Shown here piece by piece: positions 32,826 through 41,338 of a stretch of 64,000 nucleotides of DNA. Source of the stretch: BRHc4a sp049323915. GTDB taxonomy: Bacteria; Bacillota; Desulfotomaculia; Desulfotomaculales; Desulfocucumaceae. A program made the position numbers and the translations under genes. How positions within the stretch are numbered: position 1 is the first letter of the stretch; each line of letters opens with the position of its first letter. The DNA lies in the NCBI GenBank assembly GCA_049323915.1, contig JBMOPC010000059.1, positions 22,514-86,513 of the forward strand. Direction: 5' to 3'. The notes beneath the pieces were generated by a model. It did no database searches and was not told where the DNA came from. It saw only the letters and a list, made by a program, of their open reading frames with translations.

Positions 32826-34304
32826 TTAAATGGCGTTCTTTTCTTTAAGCGCAGTGTTTATATATCCTATGAACTCCTCTGCCTTCTCCCTGGGGGGGGC
32901 GGTCAGCAGGCTGACGATGACAAAAAGTGAAGCCGAGACAATGCCGCTCCATACCCCCGGCCCCCAACCCAGGGGCTTAACGCCGCCGAACTGGAACCAG
33001 AAGGCGATTATACCTCCCACAATGATGCTGGTAATGGCCCCTGTCGCTGTTCCCCTCTTCCAGAAGAATGCGCCGATAATAGACGGCACGATTACCAGCA
33101 GCCCTGCTGAGGACGCCACTGAAAGCACAGCTATAAGTCCCAGCTTAAGTGAGGCGAATATGAACGCCACTATGGCAAATATGGGCACAAATATTTTTCC
33201 CACCGAAAGGAGTGTGCTTTCCTCCGCTCCGGGGTTCAGCTGCTTAACGACATCCTGGGAAACCATGGACGACAGTGTGAGAATGATTGAGTTAATGGTG
33301 GAGATGGCCGCCGCGGTTATTCCCACCATTACCAGAAGGGATATGCCCACTGGAATAATGTCCAGGGCCAGCAGGCTGGGAGTGGCAAGGTCCCCGCTCT
33401 TGAGGTTGGGAATGAGCGCCCTGGCGGATAATCCCCAGATGATGGAGATTGAAGTGTATACGAAGCCGAAGGCCAGGAATCCCATCAGCATGGTCCTCAT
33501 GGCGCTCAGTGACTTGGGAATGAACAGCCTCTGGCTGACCTGCGGGTTGGACAGGCAGAAGAAAAACCAGGGCAGGGCCAGGGCCACGAACGCCTTATGG
33601 TTGAAGAATCCCGGCCCGGGGACCGTCAGCCACTTGGCATGTTTGGTCTCTAGGGTTTCGATAAGCCCTCCGAAGCCGCCGAAGGCGCCGTATACCACAA
33701 AGAGCACCGAGAGGGTGGACACGGTGATCATCACCAGGGCCTGAAGCGAGTCGGTCCATGCAACGGCCCTCATCCCTCCCATATAGGCCCATACTATGGC
33801 GACGAAGGTAGCTATAACTAAGCCTGCCGTAAATGGGATGGCCCCTTTTGACATCCCCTGCATCAGCGCTCCTATACCAATCAACTGGACGGCGCTGTAT
33901 GGGATCAGGAACAGTATCGAGGCCAGCGCGGTTAGTATCTGCAGGGACTTGCTTTGGTACCTGTCCCCCAGCAGTTCGGAAGGTGTTATATAATTATACT
34001 TTTTACCGGCCAGCCAGAACCTGGGGCCGAAGAAGGCCACCAGCACAAGACCGGAAAGATAGATCAGTTCAAACCCCCAGGCGCCCACACCGCCGATGTA
34101 CGTAAGGCCTGCCAGGCCCACCAGCATGAATGCGCTGTATGTTGTGGCGCTGTAAGTCAGTGCTGAAATAAAACCTCCAACGGCCCTGTTGGCCAGGAAA
34201 AAGTCCGTGACTCCCTGGGTCATGCCGCGCTTGGCGTATACAGCCACTATTGTGCCGACTATAAAATAAAGGGCTATGGCTGTATAAATGTAAGAAGCCT
34301 TCAT
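32826..34304 (-). CDS. Sodium:solute symporter (SSS family), candidate nicotinate importer
   Basis: 492 residues, about 13 transmembrane helices. GFISALTYSATTYSAFMLVGLAGL near residue 43 and the family motif in TDSLQALVMITVSTLS. AGGGATTAAC precedes the ATG; the gene is followed directly upstream by a 60-residue membrane protein of the kind that pairs with PanF-like symporters. Located just downstream of the molybdenum hydroxylase genes, so nicotinate or a related pyridine acid is the most likely substrate. This is contextual inference. Confidence 0.85.
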   Translation of the reverse strand: MKASYIYTAIALYFIVGTIVAVYAKRGMTQGVTDFFLANRAVGGFISALTYSATTYSAFMLVGLAGLTYIGGVGAWGFELIYLSGLVLVAFFGPRFWLAGKKYNYITPSELLGDRYQSKSLQILTALASILFLIPYSAVQLIGIGALMQGMSKGAIPFTAGLVIATFVAIVWAYMGGMRAVAWTDSLQALVMITVSTLSVLFVVYGAFGGFGGLIETLETKHAKWLTVPGPGFFNHKAFVALALPWFFFCLSNPQVSQRLFIPKSLSAMRTMLMGFLAFGFVYTSISIIWGLSARALIPNLKSGDLATPSLLALDIIPVGISLLVMVGITAAAISTINSIILTLSSMVSQDVVKQLNPGAEESTLLSVGKIFVPIFAIVAFIFASLKLGLIAVLSVASSAGLLVIVPSIIGAFFWKRGTATGAITSIIVGGIIAFWFQFGGVKPLGWGPGVWSGIVSASLFVIVSLLTAPPREKAEEFIGYINTALKEKNAI

Positions 34305-34307
34305 ATG

Positions 34308-34490
34308 TTAATCCCTCCATTTACTTGTAATAACACCGACACTGGCGATTGCCACTAAGGCGAATACTCCCCAGTAAAGGAATGCTCCGTAAAACTTTGC
34401 CACATTGGACAGGAAATAATAAGGCACGGTAAAAGCCGACATCACAAGGATGAAGAACCATATTACCCAACCGATTAACTGGCCTTGCAT
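34308..34490 (-). CDS. Small membrane partner of the SSS symporter (DUF3311/YhdT-like)
   Basis: 60 residues from ATG 34490 (AAGGAGGTG upstream). Two hydrophobic helices with a short loop (MQGQLIGWVIWFFILVM; FLYWGVFALVAIASVGVI). Its stop lies 3 bases before the symporter start, indicating translational coupling. Small proteins of this form accompany pantothenate/SSS transporters; role unknown, probably assembly or regulation. Confidence 0.7.
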   Translation of the reverse strand: MQGQLIGWVIWFFILVMSAFTVPYYFLSNVAKFYGAFLYWGVFALVAIASVGVITSKWRD

Positions 34491-34527
34491 AGTTTTCACC
34501 TCCTTCACACTGGAATGGGCAAACTTG

Positions 34528-36807
34528 TTATTTATCGCTTCTACCGGACTCCAAGGCGGAGATAATCCTCTCCGGCGTCAGCGGAAGGTCGTAAAACCTG
34601 GCGGCCAGAGCGACACTTATGGCGTTGGCTATGGCCGCAGCGGTGGGGATCAGCGCCGGCTCGCCGACGCCTTTGGCCCCGAATGGGCCGGTAATCTCCG
34701 GGTCCTCTACGATGACTGTGTATATTTCGGGGATGTCCAGGCTCATTGGCACAAGGTACCCGGCGTAGCGGGGATTACGGATCACTCCTCCGGACAGTTT
34801 CACCTCCTCTAATAGAGCATAGCCCATACCCATCATACATCCCCCTTCTATTTGTCCCTCCACGGACTGGGGATTGATGGCCCGCCCGACGTCGTGGGCT
34901 GCGACCAGCCGGGTGACGGCAACTTTGCCGGTCTCCTCGTCTACTTTGACTTCGGCCACCTGGGTGGCGTAGCTATACGCGGCGTAAGGATTGCCCTGCC
35001 CGGCGCCGTCCAGCCCGGTGGCCGGGGGGTTGAACCAGCCGCTTCCCAGGGTGAGAATTCCCTTTTTGCGGCAGGCGGACAAAACTTCCCTCACCGTCAG
35101 GGATGTTTTTTCTCCGCATAGTAAGACTAGGCCGTTTTTCAGGGACAAACTGCCGGTGTCTGCCCCAAGGATTGCCCCTGCTTCCCGGATCAGGGTTTCC
35201 TTGACCTGGCGTGCCGCCATGCACACAGCATTGCCGGAAATGTATGTCTGCCGGCTGGCCGAGGTGGCCCCGGCATCGGGGCTTGCTCCTGTATCACCGG
35301 AGAATACTGTCACATCATTTATGTCCACACCAAGCTCTTCCGCCGCCATCTGGGCCAGTACCGTGTTTGATCCCTGCCCTATGTCGGCGCAGCCTGTCAA
35401 CACCAGCACGGTGCCGTCATCCAGTAAATCCAGGAAGGCCCCCGACGGGTTCGGCGCCCCGGTGTTTCCTATGCCGTACCACATGCAGCCCACACCCACG
35501 CCGTGGTTTTTCGGCGGCTTATCCAGCATGCCCAGTTCACGTGCCCTGTCCCGGGCCTTTTCGATGGTTTCACTGATGCCCACGCTCTGGGTAAGACACT
35601 GCCCTGTAACCGTGGTATCACCTGGTCTCAGGCAGTTGCGCAGACGTATGGTGAAAGGGTCTACGCCAAGGGCTTCGGCCAGAAGGTCCATCTGTGTTTC
35701 GTGGGCGAAAGCCACCTGCGGCACGCCGAAGCCGCGCATGGCCCCGGCGGTGGGATTGTTTGTATAGACGCAGTATGACTCGATAAGTGCGTTGGGAACC
35801 CTGTAAGGGCCTGTGGCGTGCACCGCCGCCCTTTTTAATGTTGCCGGGCCGTATGAGGCGTAAGCCCCTGTGTCACCCGTAATTTTCACCTTTACCGCCA
35901 GGAGCCTGCCATCGGCGTCACAGGCGCTGGTGTAGTCTATAATGTATGGGTGCCGCTTGGGGGAGGACTGAAAGGACTCCTCGCGCCGGTACACCATGCG
36001 TGCCGGGCGGCCTGTCTTAAATGCCGCCAGCGCCAGAAGGCACTGCACCGAGATATCCAGTTTTCCTCCGAAGCCTCCGCCTGTGGAGGCCTGAACCACC
36101 CGGACCCTGTGCTGCCCTATTCCCAGAGTCCGGGCAACTTCTCGGCGGTCATAATGAGGGTTTTGGGTTGAAACCCAAATGGTGATTACGTCGTCTTCCA
36201 TCAACGCCACACCCGCCTCTGGCTCCAGGTAGGCGTGCTCAACCATCTGTGTTGTATACCGCCGTGTTATTACAACGCTGGCTGCCGCCAGGGAGGCCTC
36301 CACATCTCCGGTGGCTATTCTGGTTGCAGACTGCATATTGCTTTCCCCGTGAATGGACGGGACCCCTTCGGCCATGGCCGAGAGCGGGCAAAAAATCCCG
36401 GGGAGGGGCTGGTAGTCTATATGTATTTTATCAAGGGCCTCTTCCAGAGCTTCTTCATTCTCACCCACCACCAGGGCGATGGCGTCACCCGCCCGGCGGA
36501 TCCGGTCCTCAACCAGGACCGGCTCATCTTTTATTATAATGCCGACCCTGTTTTCTCCCGGGATATCAGCTGCCGTGTAAACCGCCACCACACCCGGGAC
36601 CTCCAATGCCCGGGAGTAGTCTATGCGGTTTAGGAGGGCGTGGGAAATATTGCTGCGCAGCACCCTGCAGTACAGGGCTCCCTTAAGCCTGATGTCAGCG
36701 GCGAACTGCGCCTTTCCCTTAACTTTGGCCGTGCCGTCCACCCTGCGGCAGCTCCGGCCAACGGTAGGAATTCCTTCGATATTGTTCTTTTCTCCAGACA
36801 CTGTCAT
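34528..36807 (-). CDS. Xanthine dehydrogenase family molybdopterin-binding subunit, candidate nicotinate dehydrogenase
   Basis: 759 residues, full-length Mo subunit. Motifs: TRRYTTQMVEHAYLEPEAG, GGGFGGKLDISVQCLLAL, GAMRGFGVPQVAFAHE, GCADIGQGSNTVLAQMAAEEL, and the catalytic-Glu loop GPFGAKGVGEPALIPT near the end. Overlaps the Fe-S gene by 4 bases. Such enzymes hydroxylate N-heterocycles with water as oxygen donor. Nicotinate to 6-hydroxynicotinate is inferred from the adjacent 6-hydroxynicotinate reductase and enamidase genes. In Eubacterium barkeri the Mo subunit is split in two; here it is a single chain. Confidence 0.85.
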   Translation of the reverse strand: MTVSGEKNNIEGIPTVGRSCRRVDGTAKVKGKAQFAADIRLKGALYCRVLRSNISHALLNRIDYSRALEVPGVVAVYTAADIPGENRVGIIIKDEPVLVEDRIRRAGDAIALVVGENEEALEEALDKIHIDYQPLPGIFCPLSAMAEGVPSIHGESNMQSATRIATGDVEASLAAASVVITRRYTTQMVEHAYLEPEAGVALMEDDVITIWVSTQNPHYDRREVARTLGIGQHRVRVVQASTGGGFGGKLDISVQCLLALAAFKTGRPARMVYRREESFQSSPKRHPYIIDYTSACDADGRLLAVKVKITGDTGAYASYGPATLKRAAVHATGPYRVPNALIESYCVYTNNPTAGAMRGFGVPQVAFAHETQMDLLAEALGVDPFTIRLRNCLRPGDTTVTGQCLTQSVGISETIEKARDRARELGMLDKPPKNHGVGVGCMWYGIGNTGAPNPSGAFLDLLDDGTVLVLTGCADIGQGSNTVLAQMAAEELGVDINDVTVFSGDTGASPDAGATSASRQTYISGNAVCMAARQVKETLIREAGAILGADTGSLSLKNGLVLLCGEKTSLTVREVLSACRKKGILTLGSGWFNPPATGLDGAGQGNPYAAYSYATQVAEVKVDEETGKVAVTRLVAAHDVGRAINPQSVEGQIEGGCMMGMGYALLEEVKLSGGVIRNPRYAGYLVPMSLDIPEIYTVIVEDPEITGPFGAKGVGEPALIPTAAAIANAISVALAARFYDLPLTPERIISALESGRSDK

Positions 36808-37301
36808 TCGGTTACCTCCCCGTCAGCCAGTTTTGACGCAGCCAGCAGGATGGCGTCCACTATCTTGACATACCCCGTGCACCGGCAAAGGTTTCCGGAT
36901 ATGGCTGTTTTTACGGATTCCACATCGGGCTCGGGGTTCCTGTCCAAGAGGGCCTTGGCCGTCAGGACCATTCCCGGCGTACAGTACCCGCACTGAACCG
37001 CTCCTGCTTCAAGGAAGGCCTCCTGTATGGGGTGAAGTTTATCGTCCATGGTCATTCCTTCAATGGTTGTAATTTCCGCTCCGTTTGCGTCGGGTGCCAG
37101 CACCAGACAGGCATTTACCGGGGTCCCGTTGAGCAGTACGGTACAGGCGCCGCACTCCCCCTCGCCGCAGCCCTCTTTTGTGCCGGTAAGGCCCAGGTCT
37201 TCCCTCAGCACGTCCAGAAGCCGCCGGTTGGGGCTTACGGGTAGGTTTACCTCGCATCCGTTAACCTTTGCCGTTAAATTGAAGGGTTGCATTTTAACCA
37301 T
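36804..37301 (-). CDS. Xanthine dehydrogenase family [2Fe-2S] subunit
   Basis: 165 residues from ATG 37301 (AGGTGA upstream). Plant-ferredoxin motif GCGEGECGACTVLLNG with a further Cys in VNACLVLA, then the second [2Fe-2S] domain CGYCTPGMVLTAKALL and NLCRCTGYVKIVDAI. All eight cluster cysteines are present. It passes electrons from the Mo site to the FAD subunit. Overlaps the Mo subunit start. Confidence 0.92.
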   Translation of the reverse strand: MVKMQPFNLTAKVNGCEVNLPVSPNRRLLDVLREDLGLTGTKEGCGEGECGACTVLLNGTPVNACLVLAPDANGAEITTIEGMTMDDKLHPIQEAFLEAGAVQCGYCTPGMVLTAKALLDRNPEPDVESVKTAISGNLCRCTGYVKIVDAILLAASKLADGEVTE

Positions 37302-37402
37302 ACACTTCACCTGTGAATATTTTGTATTATTCAACAAAATGGTCAGATAAATCAAACTATCTGCAATATTAAGTCATAATATGTCATAATTTCGCGAACA
37401 AC

Positions 37403-38269
37403 TTACCTGAAGCGTAAATCCGCCCTGCACAGGGCTTGACGGGCCACCCCGCGCACAGCTGCTCTTTTATAGGGAGCAGAGGGGCGGTCTCCCAAAAGTG
37501 CGCCAACAGTGTTTCCAACCTCGGTAATAACCTCTTCCAGCAGATCCGGGCATGGGGTCTGACCTTTCAGCATAGCCTCGGCCGAAGGCATCCGGACGGG
37601 CTTCGGCGCCACCGAACCCAGAGCGAGGCGGGCTTCCCCGATGCGTTTTTTGGAGTCATATAAAATAAGCGCCGCCATGCTTATCCGGGCAATGGCCAGG
37701 CTGTTTCGCCGTCCAAGCTTGATAAAGCTGCTGACCGCGTTTTCCGGCAGGGCGGGAAAAGTGACCTCGGCCAGAACCTCGTCCGCTGTGATTATGGTCT
37801 GTCCCGCGCCGGTAAGGAAGTCAGCCAGGGGGACAATCCGTTCGCCCCGTTCACTTATAAGACGTACACCGGCATCAAGCGACACCAGGGGGGGGAGCAT
37901 GTCACCGGCGGGGGATGCGTTGACAATGTTCCCGCCTATGGTTCCCTGATTGCGGATCTGGGGGCCTCCCACCTGGGATGCCGCCTCTGACACCAGCCTG
38001 TATCCCCCGGAGAGAATACCGGATGAGGCCAGATGGCTGAAAGTCAGCATAGCCCCTATCCGGACAACCCCGTTCTCAACATTTATTTTTTTCATTTCGG
38101 ACAGTTTGCCTAGACTTATCACATTTGCCGGGAACAGGTCCCTCCGGCACAGGGCGGGAATGATGTCCGTGCCCCCGGCAATTATTTTTTTGGGTTGGGG
38201 CAGTGCCGCCAGAAGGGCCAGGGCCTCCGGCAGTGATCCCGGCTGGTGGTAGTTAAAGGGTGGCAACAT
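37403..38269 (-). CDS. Xanthine dehydrogenase family FAD-binding subunit
   Basis: 288 residues. Starts MLPPFNYHQPGSLPEALALLA; FAD-binding motifs IIAGGTDIIPALCRRD near residue 34 and RNQGTIGGNIVNASPAGDMLPPLV near 107; C-terminal CO dehydrogenase flavoprotein-like domain. No [4Fe-4S] insertion as in 4-hydroxybenzoyl-CoA reductase is obvious. First gene of the hydroxylase trio, separated from the 6-hydroxynicotinate reductase gene by a 326-bp repeat-bearing gap, so it may have its own promoter. Confidence 0.88.
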   Translation of the reverse strand: MLPPFNYHQPGSLPEALALLAALPQPKKIIAGGTDIIPALCRRDLFPANVISLGKLSEMKKINVENGVVRIGAMLTFSHLASSGILSGGYRLVSEAASQVGGPQIRNQGTIGGNIVNASPAGDMLPPLVSLDAGVRLISERGERIVPLADFLTGAGQTIITADEVLAEVTFPALPENAVSSFIKLGRRNSLAIARISMAALILYDSKKRIGEARLALGSVAPKPVRMPSAEAMLKGQTPCPDLLEEVITEVGNTVGALLGDRPSAPYKRAAVRGVARQALCRADLRFR

Positions 38270-38595
38270 TTCAAAACACCTCCCTGAAAATAGCTGTCAG
38301 CAATCAGCCATCAGCTCTCAGCTTTAATTAGCCACAGAGGACACAGAGATCACAGAGAATTAGCTCACAGGCACTACTTTAAAGTAAAAAGTCGATAATT
38401 CGAGAACCTCTGTCAGCCGTCTCCAGTTTATTTAATAAAAGTTTTTTAAGCATTCAAGCAGGGCTAAAAATCTTTGTGTCCTCTGTGGCTCTAAAAGGAC
38501 CAGAATTTTCATTTTCCTTGGTGGCTGCTTTGGGCAGCCCGGGTGAATTCTGAGTACTGAGTTCTGAGTTCTGAAGCTCCCTGTCAGGGCGGTTA
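38270..38595. other. 326-bp gap with inverted repeat and word-like repeats
   Basis: No gene. An inverted repeat, AGCCACAGAGGACACA at 38330 and its complement TGTGTCCTCTGTGGCT ending at 38490, encloses about 120 bases. Outside it are short near-repeats: CAGCAATCAGCCATCAGC (near 38298) and GAGTACTGAGTTCTGAG (near 38551). It interrupts the otherwise tight nicotinate operon. Confidence 0.7.
38330..38490. repeat. Inverted repeat with CCACAGAGGACACA arms
   Basis: Left arm 38330-38350 and right arm 38470-38490 match over 21 positions with one difference. A third partial copy (ATCACAGAGAA) follows the left arm. No ORF lies between the arms. Could be a small non-autonomous element or a transcript-level structure. 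Confidence 0.65.
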
Positions 38596-40098
38596 TTATT
38601 GCTTTTCCTGTCCTTCCTGCCTCTTCTTTACTGCCTTGTCAATATGTCCGCCTATTTCACGGTATTTTTCCAGTGTCATGGTATATTCAACCGGCGCAAC
38701 GGTTGCCGGCGTAGGAACCCAGGTGAAGGCCCCGGGCACCATTTTTTCAACATCCACCCGGAAATTTATGCCCCCTCCCGGCAGTATATACGTGGGCGCC
38801 CCGCCTATGGTAAGATTGGCCTCACCTTCATGAACGGCGCGGGTCAGCTTGATGGGGTAATTGCTCACCCCGGCCCTGGCGCTGCCTCCGGTTCCCCCTG
38901 TATAAACCGCTGAAACCCTGGCCTCCTCGCAGTTGGATCTGATCAGCTCCACCACTTTTGCGGCCTCTGCGGTAAGAGGTATCTCTTCCACTCTGCCGTC
39001 TCCCGCCAAAGTAAACAAGGCGGCCTTTTGCCCGGTGGTTTCGGTGACCAGTATCTTGATCCCTGGAGAGGCCACGTTCATTTCCACCCTCAGTATTGCA
39101 TCTTTTGGGTTTTCTATGCTTGTGCCGCCCCAGCCGTTTCCATGCTCGCCAAAATAACGGCCTCTGGTGCTTTTGCGGGCGTTGGGAACAACCCCGCTCC
39201 ACTTGAGACCCACCTCTTCTCCGGCCAGGTGTTCTGAGAGAAGCCCCACCACGTGGTGGTCCAGTATGATGGCCTCATCCACCGCCGCTGCCAGCTGGCG
39301 GGCAAACATTCCTATGGTGGCGCTACCGCAGCCCACCCGCATCTTGGTGTCGGCCTTTCCGTTTATTACCGGTGGCTTACCAACCTGGACCTCAAGCCCG
39401 GCCCCTTTTTCCACCTTGAGGGCAACCCTTTCGCCGTTGCAGATCTCTACCACGGTCCTGGCAACTATAAATCCCGACTCCCCTGTCAGAAGGTTTGCGC
39501 CGCCGACCGAGATCATTTTTGACCCATACTCCTCGGTTTCCACCATTCCCACCACCTGGCCGTCCCTGAGTACCCTGGCCCCTTCTTCCCCTATGTAAAA
39601 ATTGGTGTCGATCTTCACTTTCACACCGCTGTAGCTTAAGGGGGCCTCGGTCACAACGGTCACCACATCTATTCCGCCCACCGTGTCCATCATTATATAA
39701 GGGGCGGGCCGGCAGCAGGGGTATTCCGTCCCGGCCCCGACTCCGGTTGTAAGGGGCCTTGTGATTTGCGGGATCAACTCCGGGGCCGGAACCGGGCTGG
39801 TTACCAGCTGTCTTCCTCTGACCAGAATTCCATCCACATTTACATAGCGCCTGCACGCCCCGAAAAAGCCGGGTTTTATCTCGCACTGCACAGGGCAGTG
39901 GGCGCACTTTACCGCCCCTTTGGCCGTCAGATCAGTGCGGATCAGGCTGTCAAACCTGCACACCCGTATGCATACACCGCATTTCACGCATTTTTCATCT
40001 ATTGCCGCCTTGCGGTCAATTACGCTGATGGCGCCGGCGGGGCAGTTCTTTTCACATATTCCGCAGCCCCGGCATTTTTCAGCGTCCACCTCGATCAT
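38596..40098 (-). CDS. hnr: 6-hydroxynicotinate reductase
   Basis: 500 residues. The N-terminal double [4Fe-4S] ferredoxin domain (CRGCGICEKNCPAGA, CVKCGVCIRVC, residues 9-50) is followed by a further Cys cluster (CAHCPVQCEIKPGFFGACRRY). Then comes a long domain typical of the Eubacterium barkeri Hnr family (TTGVGAGTEYPCCRPAPYI, GSATIGMFARQLAAAVDE, YTGGTGGSARAG). Hnr reduces 6-hydroxynicotinate to 1,4,5,6-tetrahydro-6-oxonicotinate with reduced ferredoxin. The gene follows enamidase by 25 bases. Family recognition rests on the ferredoxin-plus-large-domain layout and the enamidase neighbour. Confidence 0.8.
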   Translation of the reverse strand: MIEVDAEKCRGCGICEKNCPAGAISVIDRKAAIDEKCVKCGVCIRVCRFDSLIRTDLTAKGAVKCAHCPVQCEIKPGFFGACRRYVNVDGILVRGRQLVTSPVPAPELIPQITRPLTTGVGAGTEYPCCRPAPYIMMDTVGGIDVVTVVTEAPLSYSGVKVKIDTNFYIGEEGARVLRDGQVVGMVETEEYGSKMISVGGANLLTGESGFIVARTVVEICNGERVALKVEKGAGLEVQVGKPPVINGKADTKMRVGCGSATIGMFARQLAAAVDEAIILDHHVVGLLSEHLAGEEVGLKWSGVVPNARKSTRGRYFGEHGNGWGGTSIENPKDAILRVEMNVASPGIKILVTETTGQKAALFTLAGDGRVEEIPLTAEAAKVVELIRSNCEEARVSAVYTGGTGGSARAGVSNYPIKLTRAVHEGEANLTIGGAPTYILPGGGINFRVDVEKMVPGAFTWVPTPATVAPVEYTMTLEKYREIGGHIDKAVKKRQEGQEKQ

Positions 40099-40123
40099 AT
40101 CATGTCCCCCCCGGAACCGGCTT

Positions 40124-41284
40124 TTACCTTAACTCCACCTGGCGCTTGGACGGGGGGGTGTTCCTGCTCACCTTCACCCTTATCGCCCCGTCTATGATAA
40201 CCATGGAAACCCCGGGGAGGTCGCCTGCCTCCATAGCCTTCAACGCATCCGGCCCCACTGAACCCAGTGGGGCGTCTATAATTACCAGATCGGCCTCTTT
40301 GCCGGGCTCAATCACTGAGGTGTTCAGTCCGAACACACGGGCGGTGTTGCCGGTGGCCATGGCCACTGCCTTTTCGGCGGGGATTCCGGACATGGAGGAC
40401 AGCTGAACGATGGTCCTGAGAATCCCCAGGGGGATGACGCCGGTTCCCGACGGGGAGTCGTTTCCGATGATAATCCTGTGCAGCTGTCCCTTTTCGATCA
40501 GCTTTCTGGCCGTATAGTCAGCCACCCTGGGGTTGCCGCACTGCACAATCTCCAGCGGCAGGTCGGACTCATCAATCAGCCTTTGCACTTCCTCAACAGG
40601 GATGGCCGTGGTGCCGCCGTTGATGTGGGACACCACCGTGGGGTTTGTTTTAAGGACCATATCGGCTGTAACCGTTGAGCTTCCCGGAATGGAGGTGCCC
40701 CCTGTGTGCATGGCCACCTTCATTCCGTATTTCTTTGCCCACCGGACCATGGGCGCCGCTTCCTCCGGAGACTTCACGCCGCCCAGACCCACTTCGCCCA
40801 CCAGCCACACACCGGCGGCGGCAAGCTCTGCAAAGTCCTTTTCTTCCAGGCCCTTCTCGAGGATCACCGCGCCGCCATGCACCTTCAGCCCGGTGGGCCT
40901 GAAGTTTTTGTAACATTTATGGACCAGTACCGCCAGGGCCTTTGTCCCCGCCGGATCTTTGGGACGCCCGGGTGTATGTGGCTCGCCTGCCGATATCATG
41001 GTAGTGACTCCGCCGTGGACAGAGCTGTCCAGATAGTCAAGGGTCTTCTGGCGTGGTGTGAAATCACCCAGTACCGGGTGGGCGTGGGAGTCTATAAGCC
41101 CCGGTATGACCGTGGTTCCCCCGGCGTCTACCACCTGGCCTGCCCTGACGCTGCCCAGCAGGCCCTGGCCCCCTATTTCCTGTATCTTTCCTTCTGCAAT
41201 GATGATTGTGTCTCCTTCAAGGATGGGACTGTCTATATTGCCGCTTACGATGGTGCCAATGTTGGTAACTGCCAGAACCGACAA
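40124..41284 (-). CDS. ena: Enamidase (amidohydrolase superfamily)
   Basis: 386 residues from TTG 41284; the ATG 9 bases earlier touches the AAGGAG site. Metal-site residues on this numbering: His67 and His69 (DSHAHP), Glu164 (LVGEVGLGG), His193 (AMHTGG), His220 (SHINGG) and Asp276 (GNDSPSG), the binuclear-site pattern of enamidase. It hydrolyses tetrahydro-6-oxonicotinate to 2-formylglutarate and ammonia. Sits between an MmsA-type dehydrogenase and 6-hydroxynicotinate reductase. Other imidazolonepropionase-like amidohydrolases are less likely given the neighbours. Confidence 0.82.
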   Translation of the reverse strand: MSVLAVTNIGTIVSGNIDSPILEGDTIIIAEGKIQEIGGQGLLGSVRAGQVVDAGGTTVIPGLIDSHAHPVLGDFTPRQKTLDYLDSSVHGGVTTMISAGEPHTPGRPKDPAGTKALAVLVHKCYKNFRPTGLKVHGGAVILEKGLEEKDFAELAAAGVWLVGEVGLGGVKSPEEAAPMVRWAKKYGMKVAMHTGGTSIPGSSTVTADMVLKTNPTVVSHINGGTTAIPVEEVQRLIDESDLPLEIVQCGNPRVADYTARKLIEKGQLHRIIIGNDSPSGTGVIPLGILRTIVQLSSMSGIPAEKAVAMATGNTARVFGLNTSVIEPGKEADLVIIDAPLGSVGPDALKAMEAGDLPGVSMVIIDGAIRVKVSRNTPPSKRQVELR

Positions 41285-41338
41285 TTTAAACATCTCCTTT
41301 TTAAGCTGTCAGCTTTCGGCTGTCAGCCGAAAGCATTA

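Noticed and set aside
34528..38269. Purine xanthine dehydrogenase as the identity of the Mo hydroxylase
   Set aside because: The motifs only show the superfamily. No purine catabolism gene is adjacent, while 6-hydroxynicotinate reductase and enamidase are, so a purine role is the weaker reading.
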